Under the pieces are notes generated by a model that had not been told where the DNA came from, searched no databases, and was given only the letters and a program-made list of their open reading frames with translations. Of a stretch of 64,000 nucleotides of DNA, positions 7,815 through 16,623 are shown piece after piece. The stretch covers positions 2,728,001 to 2,792,000 of the forward strand of contig NC_007651.1 in NCBI RefSeq assembly GCF_000012365.1, read 5' to 3'. How positions within the stretch are numbered: position 1 is the first letter of the stretch; each line of letters begins with the position of its first letter. The position numbers were made by a program, and so were the translations under genes. Source of the DNA: Burkholderia thailandensis E264. GTDB lineage: Bacteria; Pseudomonadota; Gammaproteobacteria; Burkholderiales; Burkholderiaceae.

Positions 7815-9091
7815 AGCGGCAGCGGGATCACGCCCTTGACGGGCGCGATGCCCGCCGGCTCGGGTGGCAGATAGCCCCAGTCGCCGTCGTCGACGGCCGG
7901 CCCGCGGCCGCCGTCGCGCGACGCGTCGCGATCGCCCGCCGCGCGCCGTTCCGCGTCGGACGACGCGCGCGCAGGGGGATGCGCCGATCCGCTCGCGCCG
8001 GCGGACCGCGCGTCGGCCGCCTCGCGCGGCCGCGCGTCGCGAGGCGTCGGCGCGCGCGCGGCTTCGGCTTCGGCGGCATCCGCGAGCCCGCCCAGCGCGT
8101 GGCCGCCGCCCGATCGCGAGTCGGGCTGAGGCCCGAGCCGAGCCTCCGGCTGAGATCCGGGTTGAAATTCGGGTTGAAATTCGGGTTGAAATTCGGGTTG
8201 AGATTCGAACCGCGTGCGTCGATGGCGCAGCACGTCGGCGGCGACGCGCTCGACGTGCGCCGCAGCGACGCTCGCCGCCCCGTCGAGCGCCGCGAGCGCC
8301 CGCGCGGCGCGCAGCATCACGAGGTCGCCGCGCAGCCCGTCGACGGCCGCGTCGATGCACAGCTCGGCGACACGCGCGTGCGCGGCATCGTCGAACGCGA
8401 GCGCCGGCAGCGCCGCGCGCGCCGCGCGTATTTTCGCGACGAGCGCCGCCTGCGCGTCGCGATAGTGTTCGCGAAAGCCATGCGGATCGAGATCGAACGC
8501 GAGCCGCGCCTTGACGATCCGCTGCCGCGTCGCCGCGTCGTAGCAGTTCGCGAGCTCGACCATCAGCCCGAAGCGGTCGAGCAGTTGCGGCCGCAGTTCT
8601 CCCTCTTCCGGATTCATCGTGCCGACAAGCGCGAAGCGCGCCGCGTGACTGTGCGACACGCCGTCGCGCTCGACCGTGTTGACGCCGCTCGCGGCCGCGT
8701 CGAGCAATGCGTCGACGAGCGCGTCCGGCAGCAGGTTGATCTCGTCGACGTACAGCACGCCGAGATGCGCGCGTGCGACGAGGCCGGGCGAGAAGCGCAC
8801 CGCGTTGTCGGCGAGCGCGCTCGCGAGATCGAGCGAGCCCGTCACCTGCTCGTCGGTGGCCGACAGCGGCAGCGTGACGAAGCGCCCCTCGGGCAGCAGC
8901 TCGGCGAGCGCGCGCGCGGCGGTCGACTTCGCGGTGCCGCGCGGGCCGGCGACGAGCACGCCGCCCAGGCCCGGATCGACGGCCACGAGCAGCAGCGCCT
9001 GCTGCAACGCCGCCTGGCCGATCAGCGCGGAAAACGGATAGGCGGCCGGCAATGCGCGGTCGTCGGAGACGGCTTCGTTCGTTTGGTTCAC
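7802..9091 (-). CDS. chlD: ChlI/ChlD AAA+ ATPase part of the cobaltochelatase
   Basis: In the zero frame this is a 429-residue protein. It has an AAA+ module of the magnesium-chelatase BchI family (Walker A GPRGTAKST, Walker B-region VLYVDEINLL, sensor GTMNPEEGELRPQLLDRF). A low-complexity acidic/proline linker follows. It is expected to power insertion of cobalt into hydrogenobyrinate diamide by CobN, which is encoded next to it. The linker contains four copies of a 12-base repeat (QPEF units). The frame ends PLKKR at a TGA just after a run of seven A, where a -1 shift leads into the VWA domain. The start is GTG 9091 and has only a weak ribosome site. The gene probably yields both a short ChlI-like and a long ChlD-like subunit. 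Confidence 0.85.
   Translation of the reverse strand: MNQTNEAVSDDRALPAAYPFSALIGQAALQQALLLVAVDPGLGGVLVAGPRGTAKSTAARALAELLPEGRFVTLPLSATDEQVTGSLDLASALADNAVRFSPGLVARAHLGVLYVDEINLLPDALVDALLDAAASGVNTVERDGVSHSHAARFALVGTMNPEEGELRPQLLDRFGLMVELANCYDAATRQRIVKARLAFDLDPHGFREHYRDAQAALVAKIRAARAALPALAFDDAAHARVAELCIDAAVDGLRGDLVMLRAARALAALDGAASVAAAHVERVAADVLRHRRTRFESQPEFQPEFQPEFQPGSQPEARLGPQPDSRSGGGHALGGLADAAEAEAARAPTPRDARPREAADARSAGASGSAHPPARASSDAERRAAGDRDASRDGGRGPAVDDGDWGYLPPEPAGIAPVKGVIPLPLKKR
8159..8206. repeat. Four tandem 12-bp repeats in the chlD linker
   Basis: Three exact copies and one single-base variant of GGGTTGAAATTC lie head to tail. Each encodes four residues (QPEF on the minus strand), so copy number can change without breaking the frame. 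Confidence 0.85.
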
Positions 9092-9393
9092 CTGAGTTCC
9101 CGTGATGGTGACGTTTGCCTCGGCTGCGTCGAGTACGCCGGCGATCCCGAATGCGGCCGAGATGCAGGAGGCGTTGGAGGCGTCGAATGCGTCGGTTCAG
9201 CCAGTCGCGGCGATCGGCCGGTCCGCGCGCTTCGCGCCGCGCGCACGCCGGCGGGCGCACGCGCACGGCGAAGGCCGCGCACAGCATGCGCGCGCCGCAT
9301 CATAGCCGACGACGATGCCGACGCCGTGCGCGCGGCGCCTGCCCCGGCGTTCGCCGCCCGCGCCAGCCGCGCGCCGCCCGCCGCGCCGCTCAT
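9088..9393 (-). CDS. Candidate 101-residue ORF bridging cobN and chlD
   Basis: This open frame starts at an ATG overlapping the cobN stop (ATGA) and ends at a TGA overlapping the GTG of chlD (GTGA). Without it there would be a 298-base gap inside an otherwise compact operon. The product is low-complexity, rich in Ala, Arg, Ser and Pro, with no recognisable domain, and codon use becomes ordinary-to-poor in its second half. It could be a real small protein, a translational bridge that keeps ribosomes on the mRNA, or chance in GC-rich DNA. The symmetric overlaps are the only evidence in its favour. Confidence 0.3.
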   Translation of the reverse strand: MSGAAGGARLARAANAGAGAARTASASSSAMMRRAHAVRGLRRARAPAGVRAARSARTGRSPRLAEPTHSTPPTPPASRPHSGSPAYSTQPRQTSPSRELR

Positions 9394-12300
9394 CGCCGCC
9401 CGCCTTCGAGGCGTTGCTCGCTCGCGAGCAGATAGCCTTCGATCGCGTCGCGGTGCGCGCCCGGCGCTTGCCACAGGCCGCGCTGCATCGCTTCGACGAG
9501 CCGCTCGCAGATCCCGTGCAGCGCATGCGGATTGTGGCGCTCGAGGAACGCACGCGTGTCGGGATCGTGCAGATATGCGCCGGCGACGAGCGCGTACTGG
9601 TGATCGGCGATCACGCGCGCGGTCGCGTCGTACCCATACAGATAGTCGACGGTCGCGGCGATCTCGGCCGCGCCCTTGTAGCCGTGCCGCTTCACGCCGT
9701 CGATCCACTTCGGATTGACGACCCGCGAGCGGATCACGCGCGCGATCTCCTCGCGCAGCGTATTCATGCGCGGCGCGGCCGGATTGCTGTGGTCGCCGTG
9801 ATAAAGCCCCGGTTGCCGGCCCGACGCGTGGCGCACCGCCGCCGCCATGCCGCCCTGGAACTGATAGTAGTCGTTCGAATCGAGGATGTCGTGCTCGCGG
9901 TTGTCCTGGTTCTGCACGATGGCGTCGATCGTCGCGAGGCGCGCGCCGAACGCGTCGTGCGCGGCTTCGCCCGCGCTGTTCTGCGCGTACGCGTAGCCGC
10001 CCCAGTTCCGGTACGCGTGCGCGAGATCGGCGTCGGTCTGCCAGCGGCGGCCGTCGATCAGCTCCTGCAACCCCGCGCCGTATCCGCCCGGCCGCGCGCC
10101 GAACACGCGCCAGCCGGCGCGCCGGCGCGCCTCGTCGGCGGGCATGCCGCGCGCGACGAGCGCGTCGGCCTCGCGCCGCACGCGCGCGCGCACCGGGTTC
10201 AGGTGCTCGGGTTCGTCGAGCTCGGCCACCGCCTGCACGGCCGCATCGAACAGATGCATCACATTCGCGAACGCGTCGCGGAAGAAGCCGGACACGCGCA
10301 GTGTCACGTCGATCCGCGGCCGGTCGAAGATCTCGATCGGCAGGATCTCGAAATCGGTCACGCGATGGCTGCCGTGCGCCCACTTCGGCCGCACGCCGAG
10401 AAGCGCGAGCGCCTGCGCGACGTCGTCGCCGCCCGTGCGCATCGTCGCCGTGCCCCACACCGACAGGCCGACCGCGCGCGGGTAGTCGCCGTGCTCCTGC
10501 AGGTGGCGCTCGACCAGTTGCTGCGCCGATTTGAGGCCGATCGTCCACGCGGCCTGCGTCGGGACCGCGCGCGTGTCGACCGAGTAGAAGTTGCGCCCCG
10601 TCGGCAGCACGTCCGGCCGGCCGCGCGACGGCGAGCCGCTCGGCCCCGGCGGCACGAAGCGCCCTTCGAGGCCGCGCCTCAACTGGCGCAGTTCTTCGTC
10701 GCCGCACGCGTCGAGGCGCGGCAGCACGTCGCGCGCGATGCGCTCGAGCACCGCGTGCGTGTGCGGCCAGTGCGCGGCGACGTATCCGGGCGCGACGAAG
10801 CGCGCCGCGCCGTCCGGCGCATCGCTCTCATCGCGCTCATCGCCGCCCAGCCGCTCGATCAGCCGGCTCGCGAGCGCCTCGAGCCGCTCGCGCGTGTCGC
10901 CCGCATGCCGCCACGGCTCGTCGCTCACCGCGCCGAGCGCGGCGGGCCGGGGGCCCGTCCACGGCGCGGCCCAGTCGGACGCGAGCGGATCGAACGATTC
11001 GCCGAGCGCGAGATCGCGCGCGAGCGCGCCGATCAGCCCGGCGTGCTCGCCGCGGCCGTCGCCAGACGGAAAGCGCGCGAGCGCCGCCAGCGTGTCGCGG
11101 CGTTGCCGGCCGCGCGGGGAACTGCCGAACGTGTGCAGCCCGTCGCGGATCTGCGCCTCCTTCAGCTCGCAGAGCCACGCATCGACGCGCGTGAGCAGCG
11201 CGTCCTCCGCGTCGCGCCCGGCGGGCGGCGCGATGCTCAGCTCCTCGTGCAGCTTGTGCTCGACGATCGTCGCGAGAATCGTCTCGCGCAGCACCTTCGC
11301 GCGACGCGGGTCGACCATCAGCGCGTCGTAGTATTCGTCGACCTGCCGCTCGAGATCCTGCAGCGGCCCGTAGTTCTCCGCGCGCGTGAGGGGCGGCATC
11401 AAGTGATCGACGATCACCGCCTGCGCGCGCCGCTTCGCCTGGCTGCCCTCGCCCGGATCGTTGACGATGAACGGGTACAGGTGCGGCATCGGCCCGAGGA
11501 TCAGGTCGGGCCAGCACGCATCGGACAGCGCGACGCTCTTGCCGGGCAGCCATTCGAGATTGCCGTGCTTGCCGACATGGACGAGCGCGTCGACGCGAAA
11601 CGCGTCGCGCAGCCAGAAGTAGAACGCGAGATACGCGTGCGGCGGCACGAGATCGGCGTCGTGGTAGTTCGCGTAGTCGTCGCTGCCGCGCGAGCGCGAC
11701 GGCTGCACGCCGACGAACACGTGGCCCGCGCGCCAGCCGGCGATCGGAAAGCGCCGCTGCCGCAGCGTCGGATCGGCCTCGGGCGGCCCCCAGCGTTCGT
11801 TGAGCGCATCGCGCGCCGCGTCCGGCAACTGCGCGAAGCGGCGCAGGTAATCGTCGAGCGAATAGCTCTGGAACGCCGGGCGCAGCGCGCGCGTCGACGG
11901 ATCGTTCGTCACGCCCTCGGTGATGCGCGCGAGCAGCGCGTCGCCGTCGCCGGGAAGCTCGCCGATCCGGTAACCTTCGTCGCGCAGCATCGCGAGCACC
12001 GCGAGCGCGGACGCCGGCGTGTCGAGCCCGACGCCGTTGCCGATCCGCCCTTCGCTCGCCGGATAATTCGCGAGCACGAGCGCGACGCGCTTGCGGGCGT
12101 TGTCGAGCGTGCGCAGCCGGCACCAGCGGCGGCTCAGCTCGGCGACGAACGCGATCCGCTCGTCGTCCGGCTGGTAGCGCACGACGTCGACCTCGGTGTG
12201 CGGGCAGCGGTACGCGAGCCCCTTGAAGCTCACCGCGCGCGTGACGATCCGGCCGTCGACCTCGGGCAGCGCGACGTGCATCGCGATGTCGCGCGCGTTC

Positions 12301-13226
12301 AGCCCGTGCGCGTCGGCGAGCCACGCGTCGCGATTGCCGCCCGACAGGATCACCTGCAGCACGGGCGCATCGCCCGCGAGCGCCTCGGGCTCGGCGGCGT
12401 CGAGCGCGCCGGCGGCGAACGCGGTCGTGTTCAGCACGAGCGACACGTTCGCGTCCGCGCACAGCGCATCGACGACCGCCCGGCTCATCGCGTCCTTCAG
12501 CGACGTCACCGCGATCGGCAGCGGATTCAGGCCGGCGCGCGCGAGCGCGTCGGCGAGCGCGTCGAACACCGCGGTGTTCGCGGCCTGCCAGTGCGCCTTG
12601 TAGAAGAGGATCGCGACCACCGGCGCATGCTCGCGCCAGCGCGCGCGCCAGTCGTCGAGGCTCGGGCTCGCGAGCGTGGGATGATAAAGCGCGGCGGCGG
12701 GCAGCGGGCGCGGCGGCTCGGGCGCGTCGCCCACGCCGAGCCCGTGATGCGCGATGCTGCGCAGCAGCGCCTGCGCGTTCGCCGGCCCGCCCTCGCGCAG
12801 ATAGCGCCACCACAGCCGGCACAGCTCGGGCTCGACGGTGCTCTTCGCGATCAGGTTCGGGTCTTCCTGCAGGTCGCCCGAGAACATCGCGAGCTTTTGC
12901 CCGGCGCGCCCGGCGAGCGCGACCGCCTGCTCGATCCCGTACGGCCAGTACGCCTCGCCGCCGAGATGATCGATCACGACGACGCGCGCGTGCCGCAGCA
13001 CGTCGTCGACGTAGAAATCGACCGACGCCGGCTGCCTCAGGAACGTCACGTTCGCGAGCCGCACGCTCGGAAAGCCGCCGCCGAGCGTCGGCACGACGCT
13101 CGCGAGCAGCGACAGCGTCGTGTCGGCCGAGCTGAGGATCACGATGTCGGCCGGACGCTGGTCGATCCGGACGACGCCCGCCGTATCGTCGACGAAGCCG
13201 CCAGGCGTCGTGCGCAACAGATGCAT
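9390..13226 (-). CDS. cobN: CobN, large subunit of aerobic cobaltochelatase
   Basis: The 1278-residue protein is the porphyrin-binding H-type subunit that inserts cobalt into hydrogenobyrinic acid a,c-diamide. Family segments seen include IDHLGGEAYWPYG near the N-terminus, LVLANYPASEGRIGNGVGLD in the centre, HVGKHGNLEWLPGKSVALSD, and NYYQFQGG-like text near the C-terminus. Length matches the family. The ATG at 13226 has purine-rich GGAG sequence upstream and lies 36 bases after cobW. It works with the AAA+ subunit(s) encoded just downstream. Because the partner gene is chlI/chlD-like rather than cobS/cobT, the complex is likely of the CobN-ChlI-ChlD type. Confidence 0.95.
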   Translation of the reverse strand: MHLLRTTPGGFVDDTAGVVRIDQRPADIVILSSADTTLSLLASVVPTLGGGFPSVRLANVTFLRQPASVDFYVDDVLRHARVVVIDHLGGEAYWPYGIEQAVALAGRAGQKLAMFSGDLQEDPNLIAKSTVEPELCRLWWRYLREGGPANAQALLRSIAHHGLGVGDAPEPPRPLPAAALYHPTLASPSLDDWRARWREHAPVVAILFYKAHWQAANTAVFDALADALARAGLNPLPIAVTSLKDAMSRAVVDALCADANVSLVLNTTAFAAGALDAAEPEALAGDAPVLQVILSGGNRDAWLADAHGLNARDIAMHVALPEVDGRIVTRAVSFKGLAYRCPHTEVDVVRYQPDDERIAFVAELSRRWCRLRTLDNARKRVALVLANYPASEGRIGNGVGLDTPASALAVLAMLRDEGYRIGELPGDGDALLARITEGVTNDPSTRALRPAFQSYSLDDYLRRFAQLPDAARDALNERWGPPEADPTLRQRRFPIAGWRAGHVFVGVQPSRSRGSDDYANYHDADLVPPHAYLAFYFWLRDAFRVDALVHVGKHGNLEWLPGKSVALSDACWPDLILGPMPHLYPFIVNDPGEGSQAKRRAQAVIVDHLMPPLTRAENYGPLQDLERQVDEYYDALMVDPRRAKVLRETILATIVEHKLHEELSIAPPAGRDAEDALLTRVDAWLCELKEAQIRDGLHTFGSSPRGRQRRDTLAALARFPSGDGRGEHAGLIGALARDLALGESFDPLASDWAAPWTGPRPAALGAVSDEPWRHAGDTRERLEALASRLIERLGGDERDESDAPDGAARFVAPGYVAAHWPHTHAVLERIARDVLPRLDACGDEELRQLRRGLEGRFVPPGPSGSPSRGRPDVLPTGRNFYSVDTRAVPTQAAWTIGLKSAQQLVERHLQEHGDYPRAVGLSVWGTATMRTGGDDVAQALALLGVRPKWAHGSHRVTDFEILPIEIFDRPRIDVTLRVSGFFRDAFANVMHLFDAAVQAVAELDEPEHLNPVRARVRREADALVARGMPADEARRRAGWRVFGARPGGYGAGLQELIDGRRWQTDADLAHAYRNWGGYAYAQNSAGEAAHDAFGARLATIDAIVQNQDNREHDILDSNDYYQFQGGMAAAVRHASGRQPGLYHGDHSNPAAPRMNTLREEIARVIRSRVVNPKWIDGVKRHGYKGAAEIAATVDYLYGYDATARVIADHQYALVAGAYLHDPDTRAFLERHNPHALHGICERLVEAMQRGLWQAPGAHRDAIEGYLLASEQRLEGGRR

Positions 13227-13262
13227 CGCTCTACTCCCGCTCCACTTGCGCTTACCGCCGCA

Positions 13263-14336
13263 TCACGCGGGCTGCCCGCGCGCGGCGAGCGCCGCGTCGA
13301 ACGCGCGCTGCAGCGCGGCCGCGTCAAGCCCCTCGCCGATCAGCACGAAGCGGCTCCGGTGCGCTTCGCCTTCGCGCCAGCGGCGGTCGAAATAGCTGTC
13401 GAAGCGCCGGCCGACGCCCTGCACGACGAGCCGCATCGGCGCGCCGGGCAGCGCCGCGAAGCCCTTCACGCGATAGATCGTGTGCGTCTCGACGAGCGCC
13501 GCGAGCGCGTCGAGCACCGCCTCGCGCGACCCCGCGCGCGCCTCGACGACAACCGAATCGAACTCGTCGTGATGATGGTCGGGATCGTCGGCCGAGCCGT
13601 GATGATCGTGGCGCAGATGGATCGTCTCTTCCGACGCGGCGTTCAGCCCGAGCAGCGTCGCGAGATCGAGTTCGCCGCGCTGCGCGCGCACGAGCTTCAC
13701 CTGCGGCGGCACCTCCTCGCGGATCGCCGTCTCGACGGACGCGAGCGCCGCGTCGTCGAGCAGATCGGTCTTGTTGACGATCACGAGATCGGCGGACGCC
13801 AATTGATCGGCGAACAGCTCGTGCAGCGGCGATTCGTGATCGAGGTTCGGGTCCGCTCGGCGCTGCGCGTCGACGGCGACCGGGTTCTCGGCGAACTGCC
13901 CGAGCGCGGCGGCGGGCGCATCGACGACGGTCAGCACCGCGTCGACCGTGAAGCCGTTCCTGATCGACGGCCAGTTGAACGCCTGCACGAGCGGCTTCGG
14001 CAACGCGAGGCCGGACGTCTCGATCAGCACGTGGTCGATCTCCGCGCGGCGCTCGACGAGCTTTTCCATCACCGGGTAGAACTCTTCCTGCACGGTGCAG
14101 CACAGGCACCCGTTCGCGAGCTCGTAGAGCTGGCCGTCGGCTTCGCGGCCGGTTTCGTCGCAGCCGATGCCGCAGCCCTTGAGGATCTCGCCGTCGATGC
14201 CGAGCTCGCCGAACTCGTTGACGATCACGACGATCCGGCGGCCGCCCGCATGCCGGAGGATGTGGCGCAAGAGCGTCGTCTTGCCGCTGCCGAGAAAGCC
14301 CGTGACGATCGTCACGGGGATTTTGCGCATCTGCAT
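13263..14336 (-). CDS. cobW: CobW, G3E-family GTPase linked to cobalt delivery
   Basis: The 357-residue protein is a P-loop GTPase. It has Walker A (TGFLGSGKTT), the metal-binding GCLCCTV motif and the guanine-recognition motif NKTD. A histidine-rich stretch (about residues 237-261, HDHHG and DHHHD) probably binds metal. CobW proteins are thought to supply cobalt to the CobN chelatase, and the gene position between the cobalt permease and cobN supports this. ATG 14336 was chosen, with a second Met two codons on as an alternative. The C-terminal CobW_C domain is complete. Confidence 0.93.
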   Translation of the reverse strand: MQMRKIPVTIVTGFLGSGKTTLLRHILRHAGGRRIVVIVNEFGELGIDGEILKGCGIGCDETGREADGQLYELANGCLCCTVQEEFYPVMEKLVERRAEIDHVLIETSGLALPKPLVQAFNWPSIRNGFTVDAVLTVVDAPAAALGQFAENPVAVDAQRRADPNLDHESPLHELFADQLASADLVIVNKTDLLDDAALASVETAIREEVPPQVKLVRAQRGELDLATLLGLNAASEETIHLRHDHHGSADDPDHHHDEFDSVVVEARAGSREAVLDALAALVETHTIYRVKGFAALPGAPMRLVVQGVGRRFDSYFDRRWREGEAHRSRFVLIGEGLDAAALQRAFDAALAARGQPA

Positions 14337-14419
14337 GGTGGTTCCGTTGGTCGGTATCGGGTCAGTGTAAGGGCGGTGCGCGAACGCGCGCGGGTCATGC
14401 GGAACTTGACGGGGAAACG

Positions 14420-15481
14420 TCACACGGAGATCGTCACCTCGATATCGTCGTAGCGCCTGATCCGGTAGATGAGCGCCGAGACGATCCAGCTCGCGGCAAA
14501 GAGGCCGATCACGAAGTAGCCGAGCATGCCGAAGTGCTCGGCCGCCATCGCGGCGAAATCCCACAGGCCGCCCTTGAGCGAGAGCTTGCCGCCGATGAGG
14601 GCGAGCGCCTCGATGCCGCCGATCACCACGGCGACGAGCACCGACACGAACGTGATCGTCATGTTGTAGTAGATCTTGCGGATCGGCCGCACGAACGCCC
14701 AGCGGTACGCGCCCATCATCATGATGCCGTCGGTGGTGTCGACGAGCGTCATGCCCGCGGTGAACAGCACGGGCAGCGCCATCACCGACCAGAACGACAG
14801 CCCGCCGTGCGCCTGCGTCGCCGAGATGCCGAACAGCGCGATCTCGGTCGCGGTGTCGAAGCCGAGGCCGAACAGGAAGCCGATCGGATACAGGTGCCAG
14901 CTGCGCGACACGATCGCGAACAGCGGCCGGAAGATCCGTGCGAAGAAGCCGCGCCGGTTGAGCAGGATGTCGAGATCCTGCTCGACGAGCGGCTCGCCGC
15001 GCCGCACCGCGCGAAACGTCCGGTACACCGAGATCAGGATCAGCAGGTTCGCGAACGCGAGCACGAGCAGGAAGAACGCCGACACGCTCGTGCCGATCAC
15101 GCCGCCCCACGCCTTCATCCCTTCGAAACGCTCGGCGAGCGTCGCGGCCGTCAGCGCGACGGCGACCGTCATCAGGATCACGACGCTCGAATGGCCGAGC
15201 GAGAAGAAGAGCCCCGCGCCGAGCGGGTTTTTCTTCTCGTGCATCAGCTTGCGCGTGACGTTGTCGATCGCGGCGATGTGATCGGCGTCGACCGCGTGGC
15301 GCAGCCCGAACGTATACGCGAGGAGCGCGGTGCCGAGCAGCACCGGCTGGCCGTGAAACGCGGCGAACGCCCAGATCCACGCGCCGACGTTGAATGCGAT
15401 CAGCATCGCGTAGATCCCGACGATCTTGCTGCGCAGCTCGACGGGGCTGTCGTTGAAGAGACGGAGAAACGATTTGAGCAT
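14420..15481 (-). CDS. NicoT-family cobalt/nickel permease
   Basis: The product is an inner-membrane transporter of 353 residues with the hallmark NicoT motif RHAVDADHIAAIDN in the second membrane segment. Further family motifs are SLGHSSVV and GFDTATEIALFG. It belongs to the HoxN/NixA family, which takes up cobalt and/or nickel. Its place downstream of a cobalamin riboswitch and upstream of cobW-cobN argues for cobalt. ATG 15481 has an excellent ribosome site (AAGGGAG). The leader between the riboswitch and the start is about 360 bases and carries tandem repeats. Confidence 0.93.
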   Translation of the reverse strand: MLKSFLRLFNDSPVELRSKIVGIYAMLIAFNVGAWIWAFAAFHGQPVLLGTALLAYTFGLRHAVDADHIAAIDNVTRKLMHEKKNPLGAGLFFSLGHSSVVILMTVAVALTAATLAERFEGMKAWGGVIGTSVSAFFLLVLAFANLLILISVYRTFRAVRRGEPLVEQDLDILLNRRGFFARIFRPLFAIVSRSWHLYPIGFLFGLGFDTATEIALFGISATQAHGGLSFWSVMALPVLFTAGMTLVDTTDGIMMMGAYRWAFVRPIRKIYYNMTITFVSVLVAVVIGGIEALALIGGKLSLKGGLWDFAAMAAEHFGMLGYFVIGLFAASWIVSALIYRIRRYDDIEVTISV

Positions 15482-15588
15482 GACGCTCCCTTTGCGAACG
15501 GTCGACAAACAAGGTGAATGCCAACACGCGCGGCATCGCGCGCGATGCGCGTGCCCCCCGCTTCGTCCATCGGCCGTCCGCGCGCCGG

Positions 15589-15652
15589 CATGCGTTCGCG
15601 ACATGCGCGTTCGCGACATGCGCGTCCGCGACGTGCGCGTCCGCGATGCGCG
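15589..15652. repeat. Tandem 15-bp repeats in the leader of the cobalt permease
   Basis: About four degenerate copies of GCGCGTTCGCGACAT lie head to tail between the cobalamin riboswitch and the permease start. Each copy can fold with its neighbour because of the self-complementary CGCG core. Confidence 0.6.
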
Positions 15653-15837
15653 CATCTGCAGATGCCTGCGACATGCGCGGCGCGCGCCGAAGCGCGCGGC
15701 GACGGACGGGGATGAAACGGGCGAGCCGCGACAAGCGGCGCGATGCAGCCGTGGACGACACGCCGCCTCCCCGCGGCGCTGAACCCCGGAGCCGCTCGCC
15801 GCCGTGCGGCGCATGCGCGCGACCGGCGAACGACCCC

Positions 15838-16050
15838 CGTGTCTCGGCCGGTATCCGGGCTGACGAAAACGCCGCTTCACCTTCCCGGACGCGATGCGTC
15901 CAGTGGTTGGCCGCGCATGCCGTCAGGCACGCGGAGAAGCCGGCGTCGCACCGCTTGCGCGATGCCTTCGCTTACCGTTGCGGGGGCAGCACAGGTTGGC
16001 GAACCGCGATGCGGCGGCGCTCCCTGTTTCCCGTTTGACTGCGTGCGACA
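15838..16050 (-). promoter_or_regulatory. Cobalamin riboswitch controlling the NicoT-cobW-cobN-chlD operon
   Basis: Read on the minus strand, the region has the conserved features of the cobalamin aptamer in order. These are a GGGAAACAGGG segment near the 5' end, CTGTGCTGCCCCCGCAACGGT, the GCCA..CCACTGG core, GGGAAGG, and the 3' closing block GTCAGCCCGGATACCGGCC. High adenosylcobalamin should lower expression of cobalt uptake and chelation. Confidence 0.93.
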
Positions 16051-16254
16051 GAAGCCGCATGCGAGCACCGAAACGCGAGCGAGTGTAGGCCGTGCGGACG
16101 CGGCGCGTCAAGGCGGACAAAAGGTTCCGCCAAGGCTGCGCCGGGGCGCCGCCGCGCGCGATCGGCGCGGGCCGCGCGGCGAAGCGGCTCGGCAGGCCGC
16201 GCGGCCGGCGCTGTGCTATCGTATGCGCGCGTTCGGTGCCCGGGCGCGCACTCG

Positions 16255-16442
16255 CGCGCCCGGGCAAACGGGAAACAGGAAGCGGCCAGCCCGCGCAGCC
16301 TGTGCTGCCCCCGCAACGGTACGCCGCCTGCGACGCGCGCCGACGCGCGTCGCGCATCCCGCCTTCGCGCCACTGTCCTCACGGACGGGAAGGCGGCGGG
16401 ATGGCAAGCGGTCAGCCCGGATACCGGCCGACGCACGGGGCG
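16255..16442 (+). promoter_or_regulatory. Cobalamin riboswitch controlling cobE-cobO-cobB
   Basis: A second, plus-strand copy shows the same ordered blocks: AACGGGAAACAGGAAG, CTGTGCTGCCCCCGCAACGGT, CGCCACTGTCC, GGGAAGGCGG and GTCAGCCCGGATACCGGCC. It is divergent from the first riboswitch, with only about 200 bases between them for both promoters. Confidence 0.93.
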
Positions 16443-16557
16443 AGCCGCGCTCGCCGAACGCCGGGTTTTCCGCGGGAGGCGGAAACGGGCGCGCCATCCA
16501 CGCAACCGATGCCATTCGACAACCGGCCGGCAGCCGGCCGTCGATCGCCGAAACCGC

Positions 16558-16623
16558 ATGACTTCTTCCGATTCACGCAGCCGCAACCCGCGCGAGCGCG
16601 ATGCGCGCGCGGCCCGCCGATGA
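16558..16623 (+). CDS. 21-codon ORF between riboswitch and cobE (possible leader peptide)
   Basis: An ATG about 115 bases after the aptamer opens a 21-codon frame (MTSSDSRSRNPRERDARAARR). Its TGA overlaps the ATGATG of cobE. It could couple translation so that the riboswitch, by hiding one ribosome site, controls both. No good ribosome site is visible for it. A 14-base identical sequence recurs before cobO, so it may instead be part of a duplicated stretch. Confidence 0.3.
   Translation: MTSSDSRSRNPRERDARAARR

Noticed and set aside
8159..8206. Possible CRISPR-like repeats
   Set aside because: The units are contiguous 12-mers without spacers and lie within a coding linker.
9315..14453. A 1712-codon plus-strand frame opposite cobN and cobW
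   Set aside because: It is a shadow of two well-supported genes and has no family features or ribosome site.
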